From NCBI RefSeq assembly GCF_000026365.1, contig NC_012995.1, positions 312,501-376,500 of the forward strand: DNA of 64,000 nucleotides. Direction: 5' to 3'. Of the stretch, positions 57,932 through 64,000 are shown one piece after another. A model generated the notes under the pieces. It saw nothing but the letters and a program-made list of their open reading frames with translations, searched no databases and was not told the DNA's origin. How positions within the stretch are numbered: position 1 is the first letter of the stretch; each line of letters begins with the position of its first letter. Made by a program: the position numbers and the translations under genes. The DNA comes from Zygosaccharomyces rouxii. Taxonomy: Eukaryota; Ascomycota; Saccharomycetes; Saccharomycetales; Saccharomycetaceae.

Positions 57932-58642
57932 TTATTCGTGTAATACATTTATCCAAGAGGGGTCCCAATAAAGGGCCTCTGCATCCGCCTGTTCATCTAT
58001 CCATAAAAGACCATTAGCAACCATCTCATTCAATACCGCTCTACTTCTAAATGGCTTCCAATTCAAATTTGCATGCAAAAGAGATATACTAGAATACCCT
58101 AAAATGGAACAAATCTCTAAAATCTTGGTCTGATCACCAGTGAGTTCGTTTGGCACACTTCTCAGAAATTTTTTACCTCTGATTTCAAAGATTTCAAACC
58201 CACCATCAAGACTTTGGAGCATATCGATGGACTTTTCTAAATCACCCATGTCCACATTTAACCGTCTGAAATAACCTTTCTCTAGTTCGTCAAATGATAA
58301 AACCCCACCATTCATATCTTTCGTCTTCCGGCAAATTTCTATCACCTTAACGCAGATTTCATAATAAAAATCGTTGACATTAAACAAGTGTTTATCTTTA
58401 TCGAACAAGCTTAAGGGATCAATACCAATGGATAAACACATCCGTACGAATTTTGAACGGAATTCTGGGTTCGCTTGAATCTCGCTGTTGTGCTTTTTGG
58501 CAAAACCAACCAAACGTTCTTGAAATACTGCCAATTGCTCTTTTAATTCATTGTTTTGTCGTTGTAATACCGCCGAGCTGATTCCCTCATACTCCTTATC
58601 ATCTTGTTGATCATCGAAGGCTGCCAATCCAAATCGCTTCAT
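57932..58642 (-). CDS. SNF8: ESCRT-II subunit Snf8 (Vps22)
   Basis: The 236-residue protein starts MKRFGLAAFDDQQDD and contains FQERLVGFAKKHNSEIQANPEFRSKF, GIDPLSLFDKDKHLF, ILGYSSISLLHANLNW and EALYWDPSWI. These are near-identical to S. cerevisiae Snf8 (233). The architecture is an N-terminal helical hairpin followed by two winged-helix domains. In ESCRT-II one Snf8, one Vps36 and two Vps25 copies sort ubiquitinated cargo into multivesicular bodies. The frame is open to a TTG at 58657, and the ATG at 58642 is the family start. It converges on DEG1 (67 bp apart) and diverges from HAT1. Confidence is very high. Confidence 0.96.
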   Translation of the reverse strand: MKRFGLAAFDDQQDDKEYEGISSAVLQRQNNELKEQLAVFQERLVGFAKKHNSEIQANPEFRSKFVRMCLSIGIDPLSLFDKDKHLFNVNDFYYEICVKVIEICRKTKDMNGGVLSFDELEKGYFRRLNVDMGDLEKSIDMLQSLDGGFEIFEIRGKKFLRSVPNELTGDQTKILEICSILGYSSISLLHANLNWKPFRSRAVLNEMVANGLLWIDEQADAEALYWDPSWINVLHE

Positions 58643-58874
58643 TTTCCTTTCTCTCAATTTATCCTTGTATTTGACTTTAACACTAGGTTCATTCGATTTA
58701 ATTGAGAATGATCATCACCTTAACATGTAAAGATTAAATTCTAGTTGTACCCTTTTCATGTTTGGCTCTCAAGATTAAGAATTCGGATAGTGAAGAAGCC
58801 TCGTGTTAAACGATGGTAAAAATAAGAAGAAGAAAGCATAAAGAAGATCAAGCTAAACTACAACGATTCTCTAG

Positions 58875-60104
<1,230 letters not shown>

Positions 60105-60200
60105 AGGAAAGGAACTCCCAGCTAATTAACGAAACTCATAAGTAGTATCTATAATCTGTCTAAACAATAAACGGCTTCGAGCTTATGAAATCCAAACTAG

Positions 60201-60369
60201 GTCATGTGATACTTCGTAAGAAATATTATAGCTAATATTATTATAGTTAATTATTTAAAACTATAGTCAAAATTGTGGAGTATATTATATTTTAACTACT
60301 TTATAGTAGTACACAATTTAATTTTATTTTCAGACACATATATGTTTTAGAGTTCCGAACTTAGAAAAA
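60201..60369 (+). other. Candidate point centromere (CDEI-CDEII-CDEIII)
   Basis: CDEI: GTCATGTGAT (60201-60210) contains, on the minus strand, ATCACATG, a perfect match to RTCACRTG. CDEII: 60211-60342, 132 bp with 24 G/C by my count (about 82% A+T), rich in short A and T runs. CDEIII: 60343-60369, TGTTTTAGAGTTCCGAACTT then AGAAAAA, keeping the TGTTT arm, the TTCCGAA core with the essential CCG, and a trailing A run. By ungapped comparison with the S. cerevisiae consensus, the first 18 positions differ at three. The location is decisive: HAT1 on the left and LOC1-CIT3-PDH1 on the right are the genes flanking CEN16 and CEN6 in S. cerevisiae. CDEII is longer than in S. cerevisiae (about 80 bp). 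Not experimentally shown. Confidence 0.85.
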
Positions 60370-60664
60370 CAATTGCAGCCTATGATTCTCGGGAAAAACA
60401 AATCCCAGAAGCCTACAAAAAGACTGTTTAAGCGTTATAAACCAAAACATTGGTTGACTACATATTCATAGAGATCCTTTAAAGCTACTGTGTATGACCA
60501 ATGAAACACCCTAAAGCAGCCTGACCTTTCATTTTCAATTGGTCGTAGTTAGCTCTACTGCTTCTGCGATTATGAAGCTAGCCTCTGATATTTCACTGGT
60601 TCGGGTAACTAATCGCATATTATTCTGAAAGAGAAAAGCTATGCAATGAAGGAAAACTTTTCGG

Positions 60665-60686
60665 CATCTCATCTCATCTCATCTCA
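60665..60686 (-). promoter_or_regulatory. Tandem GATGA (PAC-like) array upstream of LOC1
   Basis: Four CATCT/ATCTC-type pentamers read on the minus strand as TTGAGATGAGATGAGATGAG then ATG. This is the same pentamer array seen before RRP12 and, shorter, before SPB4. It lies about 75-96 bp before the LOC1 ATG. A perfect GCGATGAG core is not present, and GAAAACTTTT (about 60653) only weakly resembles an RRPE. Confidence 0.65.
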
Positions 60687-60760
60687 ATTCGACGTACTAA
60701 CTACACAACAAGCGCCCATACTTGATTCAATCAAAAAGAACCATTTGGAGTCCCAACGAG

Positions 60761-61381
60761 ATGGCACCTAAGAAATCATCTGGTAAAAAAAACGCACCCT
60801 CCAAGAAAGTGGTTACTCCCGAAGTTTTTTCTGATTCTCAAGCAAGAAACCAATTAGCGAATGTGCCTAAACTAACTGAAAAATCTAAAGTAAAAAAACC
60901 AAGTAAGCTAGCTGAAAAGAAAGAGCAATCTAAAGCTAGATTATACGGTGGCAGAAAAAAAACTAAAACTTACGATGAAAAAGATTTAGATCTTCCAAGT
61001 CTCAATAAAGCCATTATACCTGGTGTTAAAATAAAGAAAGGTAAGAAAGGTAAAAAATTTATTGATGACCACGATCATTTGAAATTAAATCTTTTATTGA
61101 AAACCATTGGTGACAAATACGATGACATTGATGAAAGTAAATTAGAAAAGGCTAGAAGATTAGAAGAAATTAGAGAAATGAGAAGACAAGAAATTGAGAA
61201 GAAGGAATCATCTAAAAATGAAGTTTTACAAGATAAGAAGGCAGAACTTAAACGTAAGGCTTCAGTAGCGAGAACTCAACGTAGGAAACAGAAACGTGAA
61301 TCTGAAAGAACCGTTGAAGCCACTGAAACCAAGCAAAATACCGACGTACCTAAGAAAAAGAAGAAGGTTTCTTTTGCTTAA
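60761..61381 (+). CDS. LOC1: Nuclear 60S-assembly and mRNA-localisation protein Loc1
   Basis: The 206-residue, very basic protein starts [16 protein letters not shown] and contains [42 protein letters not shown] and [23 protein letters not shown]. It then has a charged helical tail ending [10 protein letters not shown]. cerevisiae Loc1 (204) is a nucleolar RNA-binding protein needed for pre-60S assembly and for ASH1 mRNA localisation. The frame continues upstream through TTG, and the ATG at 60761 is the family start. It is YFR001W, the first right-arm gene of chromosome VI. The upstream PAC-like array fits ribosome-biogenesis control. Confidence is very high. Confidence 0.95.
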   Translation: MAPKKSSGKKNAPSKKVVTPEVFSDSQARNQLANVPKLTEKSKVKKPSKLAEKKEQSKARLYGGRKKTKTYDEKDLDLPSLNKAIIPGVKIKKGKKGKKFIDDHDHLKLNLLLKTIGDKYDDIDESKLEKARRLEEIREMRRQEIEKKESSKNEVLQDKKAELKRKASVARTQRRKQKRESERTVEATETKQNTDVPKKKKKVSFA

Positions 61382-61891
61382 GGGAAAATCTTTCAATTTG
61401 CAGGAAAAGGCTGTTGATTAAATATCTGGAGATCATGTGGGGGAAAGTTTATGTTATTCTTTTCCTCCTTCCATTGATTACTTGATCGATAAGTATTGTC
61501 CGCCTGCTCCTAAGACCTTTCATAGGAATGACGGATAATAATTGTACCATGTGGGTTTCAACATATTAAGACCATTGAACTTTAATCACCAACCTTTTTT
61601 TTTTTTTTCTGTTAAGGACACCCCCTTATTGCTGCTAGGTTGTCAGGGTTTCTTGGTATGGGTATTGGGGTCTCATAATTGTGATCTTTTCACGAAAAGA
61701 TGGGGTAAAAAATAAATGCCATTGTCTTAATAGCATGTTTTATCAATGTAACTCTCAATTAGCCATAGGTCATCAATTTTTGAAGGCTTAAAGGAATCGG
61801 AACAAAGAATTCACTAGTATATAAATATTTAAGGAGTTGGGATTCATCAGCCGCCTATCTTTGAGGTCCCTGGTGAGCTCACATTGCATAT
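61382..61891. promoter_or_regulatory. LOC1-CIT3 intergenic region with T tract and TATA box
   Basis: These 510 bp contain a 14-T run (61595-61608) and TATATAAA (61818-61825). The TATA lies 67 bp before the first ATG of the CIT3 frame (61892) and 109 bp before the second (61934), so transcripts starting at a normal distance may skip the first ATG. No ORF is seen. Confidence 0.5.
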
Positions 61892-63364
61892 ATGTGTAAA
61901 ATAGGCCATTCAAAATTGTCAAGGATAGAAAAGATGCTACTTTCCCTAACGACTCGTAGAAGTCTTTATAGCACGAAGGTCCATGGCAGCTCTTCACTGG
62001 AGTTGAAGACGGTCTTAAAAGAGCTAATTCCTCAAAGAAAACAAGAAATTTTAGAACTGAAGAAGAATTATGGCGATGTGAAAGTTGGTGACATCACTAT
62101 AGGTTCCGTCATTGGCGGCATGAGAGGTAACAATTCAATGTTTTGGCAGAGCACCTCTCTAGATCCTTACGAGGGCATCAGATTTCAAGGTAAAACTATT
62201 CAAGATTGTCAAAGATTATTACCCAAGGATCCCAAAGATCCAGATGAAAAGAGGAATTTCTTACCAGAGGGTATGTTTTGGCTTCTGGTAACGGGTCAAA
62301 TAGCTACTCAGGAACAAGCATCTCATTTGTCGAGGGAGTTGGGAATTAGAGGTCGTAAATTACCAGATGACACTGAAAAACTAATGTCTACTTTACCTTC
62401 TGATATTCATCCTATGACACAACTTGCCATTGGATTAGCTTCCATGAACCAAACATCAAAATTTGCCAAGAAATATGAGAGAGGAGATATTGGTAAGAAT
62501 GAATACTGGGAATACGCTTTTGACGATGTGCTTAACCTGATTGCAGCCCTACCTCAATTAAGTGGTAAAATTTACTCTAAAATTGCCGCCAAAGGTAAAC
62601 CACTTGGTCAATTCAAAGAGGATCGTGATTGGAGTTACAACATTTGTTCATTATTGGGGATGACTAGTGAGGATTCTTGTAATCGTCAGAATTTGACTGC
62701 AAAGCAATCTGGTGATTTTGTGAACCTGATGAGATTGTATACAGGAATTCATGTGGATCATGAAGGTGGTAATGTATCTGCTCACACTACCCATTTAGTT
62801 GGAAGCGCTCTTAGCGATCCTTATTTGAGTTATTCTAGCGGAATCATGGGGCTTGCTGGTCCACTCCATGGGTTAGCAGCTCAAGAAGTGGTCAGATTCT
62901 TAATTGAAATGAATTCTTGTATTACTTCCCCCCAAAACGAAATTGAAATCAAGAAATATTTGTGGAAATTACTTGAATCCAAAAGAGTAGTCCCAGGATA
63001 TGGTCATGCAGTCCTTCGGAAAACTGATCCTAGATTTGTTGCTATGCTTGATTTTGTCAAGGCAAGACCTGAAGAATTTAGTCAAGATGAAAATGTTATC
63101 TTGATGGAGAAATTATCTAAAATTGCCCCTAAGGTTCTCAAGGAACATGGCAAATGTAAGAATCCATATCCAAACGTTGATTCTGCATCAGGAATTCTAT
63201 TTTATCACTACGGTATAAAAGAATTGTTGTTTTTCACAGTTATCTTTGGTTGTTCACGTTCAATGGGTCCATTGACCCAGCTGGTCTGGGATAGGGCTTT
63301 GGGGCTACCAATTGAAAGACCAAAGAGTTTAGATTTTAACTCACTGCGTTCTCTATGCAGATGA
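61892..63364 (+). CDS. CIT3: Mitochondrial 2-methylcitrate/citrate synthase Cit3
   Basis: The frame encodes 490 residues from 61892. The second Met (residue 15, ATG at 61934) starts MLLSLTTRRSLYSTKVHGSS, a clear mitochondrial presequence, and may be the real start. Citrate-synthase blocks include SVIGGMRGNNSMFWQSTSLD, MHPMTQLAIGLASMN and HEGGNVSAHTTHLVGSALSD. The catalytic His is in GLAGPLHGLA and the substrate region is VPGYGHAVLRKTDPRF. The C-terminus lacks a peroxisomal SKL. Similarity is highest to S. cerevisiae Cit3 (486), which condenses propionyl-CoA with oxaloacetate. The adjacent PDH1, next enzyme of the methylcitrate cycle, supports this over Cit1/Cit2. It is YPR001W, the first right-arm gene of chromosome XVI. 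Confidence is high. Confidence 0.94.
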   Translation: MCKIGHSKLSRIEKMLLSLTTRRSLYSTKVHGSSSLELKTVLKELIPQRKQEILELKKNYGDVKVGDITIGSVIGGMRGNNSMFWQSTSLDPYEGIRFQGKTIQDCQRLLPKDPKDPDEKRNFLPEGMFWLLVTGQIATQEQASHLSRELGIRGRKLPDDTEKLMSTLPSDIHPMTQLAIGLASMNQTSKFAKKYERGDIGKNEYWEYAFDDVLNLIAALPQLSGKIYSKIAAKGKPLGQFKEDRDWSYNICSLLGMTSEDSCNRQNLTAKQSGDFVNLMRLYTGIHVDHEGGNVSAHTTHLVGSALSDPYLSYSSGIMGLAGPLHGLAAQEVVRFLIEMNSCITSPQNEIEIKKYLWKLLESKRVVPGYGHAVLRKTDPRFVAMLDFVKARPEEFSQDENVILMEKLSKIAPKVLKEHGKCKNPYPNVDSASGILFYHYGIKELLFFTVIFGCSRSMGPLTQLVWDRALGLPIERPKSLDFNSLRSLCR

Positions 63365-63743
63365 CAATAGTTTATGCGTATATTATTTTCATCTTACGTT
63401 CTCCAGAATTGTTCAGCCGCACTGGGAATGAAAATGTATAATTTTGCAAGATCCCCACAATCCCTTAGGATGACTACCTCTACTCTTTTCGAAAGTGGAG
63501 AGAACATAAGAAATTGCTCCGTTCAAGAATGAGACATGACGAAAGTTAACTCACCCTTTCCTCGTACCCTCTTTTTTCACCTACTATCATGACTTTTGCC
63601 TTTAATGTCGACGGTTCAAAGGGTCGCACATTATAATGATAGATAATGGACATATACATCCACATCTATACATATAGACACTATCTGGCGCTTGGGTAAC
63701 CAGTCTTGTGGATCAATTGGCAACCAATCAGTGTCAAACCGGT
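63365..63743. promoter_or_regulatory. CIT3-PDH1 intergenic region with a CSRE-like site
   Basis: These 379 bp hold the CIT3 3' end and the PDH1 promoter. CGGTTCAAAGGG (63612-63623) fits the carbon-source-responsive element pattern CGGNBNVMHGGA at all but the last base, about 120 bp before the PDH1 ATG. The last 100 bp are rich in CATATA-type repeats. No ORF is seen. Confidence 0.35.
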
Positions 63744-64000
63744 ATGTTATCAACAAGGACGAAGGGCGCTATATGTCTAGGTAGAAAGACGCATATTGGT
63801 GCCAAAACATTAACTTTAGGCCAAAATTATACAACTTCTTCTCATGCTCATACGACTACGAATCAAAGACCAGAACCTGATAAGATTTTGAAAGACATTG
63901 CGGATTATGTGCATCAAGCCAAAATCACGTCCCAGGTCGCCCTTGAGACCGCCAAACTCTGTCTTTTAGATACACTAGGTTGTGGATTAGCAGCTTTAAA
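63744..64000 (+). CDS. PDH1: 2-methylcitrate dehydratase Pdh1 (5' part, cut by window end)
   Basis: The frame is open from an ATG at 63744 to the window end, about 85 residues. The N-terminus is basic and Ser/Thr-rich (MLSTRTKGAICLGRKTHIGA), a likely mitochondrial presequence. From about residue 43 it reads RPEPDKILKDIADYVHQAKI and ETAKLCLLDTLGCGLAALK, closely like S. cerevisiae Pdh1, a PrpD-family enzyme of the methylcitrate cycle that degrades propionate. CIT3 and PDH1 are neighbours in S. cerevisiae too (YPR001W/YPR002W). The active-site region lies outside the window. Confidence is high. Confidence 0.92.
   Translation, partial: MLSTRTKGAICLGRKTHIGAKTLTLGQNYTTSSHAHTTTNQRPEPDKILKDIADYVHQAKITSQVALETAKLCLLDTLGCGLAAL

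Larger units (their letters stand above)
60105..60760. other. HAT1-LOC1 intergenic region holding the centromere and LOC1 promoter
   Basis: Besides the centromere candidate, these 656 bp contain AATAAA (60166-60171), a possible HAT1 polyadenylation signal before CDEI, and a LOC1 promoter array of ATCTC pentamers. No ORF or RNA gene is apparent. Confidence 0.6.

Overview
The window is a contiguous piece of a budding-yeast chromosome (family Saccharomycetaceae). The genes are dense and I found no intron in any of them. Almost every protein aligns end to end with a Saccharomyces cerevisiae protein. The gene order interleaves orthologs from the two S. cerevisiae pericentromeric arms that arose by the whole-genome duplication: the left arm of chromosome VI (IES1, WWM1, CDC4, SMC1, BLM10, SEC4, VTC2, MSH4, SPB4, DEG1) and the left arm of chromosome XVI (VTC3, ULP1, HST2, CIP1, MRPS16, RRP12, TAF3, RET3, TAE2, CHL1, TFC8, NCR1, AEP3, LSP1, ULA1, SNF8, HAT1). 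Single copies in this merged order point to a yeast that did not undergo the duplication. A Zygosaccharomyces or Torulaspora-like species is my best guess. That is inference from gene order, protein similarity and modest GC content, not a database match.

Layout. 1-5.5 kb: IES1 (partial, minus), WWM1 (minus), CDC4 and an unrecognised two-membrane-segment protein. 5.7-20.4 kb: SMC1, BLM10, SEC4 and a VTC2/VTC3-type gene, all plus. 20.6-26.2 kb: ULP1 converging on MSH4, then HST2 and a tRNA-Asn(GUU) gene. 26.8-37.5 kb: a six-gene block TAE2-RET3-TAF3-RRP12-MRPS16-CIP1, inverted relative to S. cerevisiae chromosome XVI. 38.5-49.7 kb: CHL1, TFC8, NCR1, AEP3 and LSP1. 50.4-52.6 kb: an orotate phosphoribosyltransferase gene and an unrecognised repeat-containing protein, both absent from this place in S. 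cerevisiae. 53-60.1 kb: ULA1, SPB4, DEG1, SNF8 and HAT1. 60.2-60.4 kb: a candidate point centromere. 60.7-64 kb: LOC1, CIT3 and the start of PDH1, matching the first right-arm genes of S. cerevisiae chromosomes VI (LOC1) and XVI (CIT3, PDH1).

The strongest non-coding find is the centromere candidate between HAT1 and LOC1. It has a CDEI-type octamer, about 132 bp of roughly 82% A+T, and a CDEIII-like element with an intact TTCCGAA core. It lies exactly where synteny with CEN6 and CEN16 predicts. Other regulatory signals are paired MCB boxes before SMC1, and PAC/RRPE ribosome-biogenesis modules before RRP12/MRPS16 and SPB4, with a PAC-like array before LOC1. These PAC elements are built from tandem GATGA pentamers. 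There is also a Ume6-like site between LSP1 and the OPRT gene.

Most genes are housekeeping: cohesin and cohesion (SMC1, CHL1), proteasome (BLM10), secretion (SEC4, RET3), polyphosphate (VTC), SUMO and Rub1 pathways (ULP1, ULA1), ribosome synthesis and quality control (RRP12, SPB4, LOC1, TAE2), transcription and chromatin (IES1, TAF3, TFC8, HST2, HAT1) and propionate catabolism (CIT3, PDH1). Several reading frames stay open upstream to a GTG or TTG codon. In those cases I placed the start at the first suitable ATG. I saw no mobile element, CRISPR array, virus or toxin gene. S. cerevisiae names, lengths and gene order are from memory.
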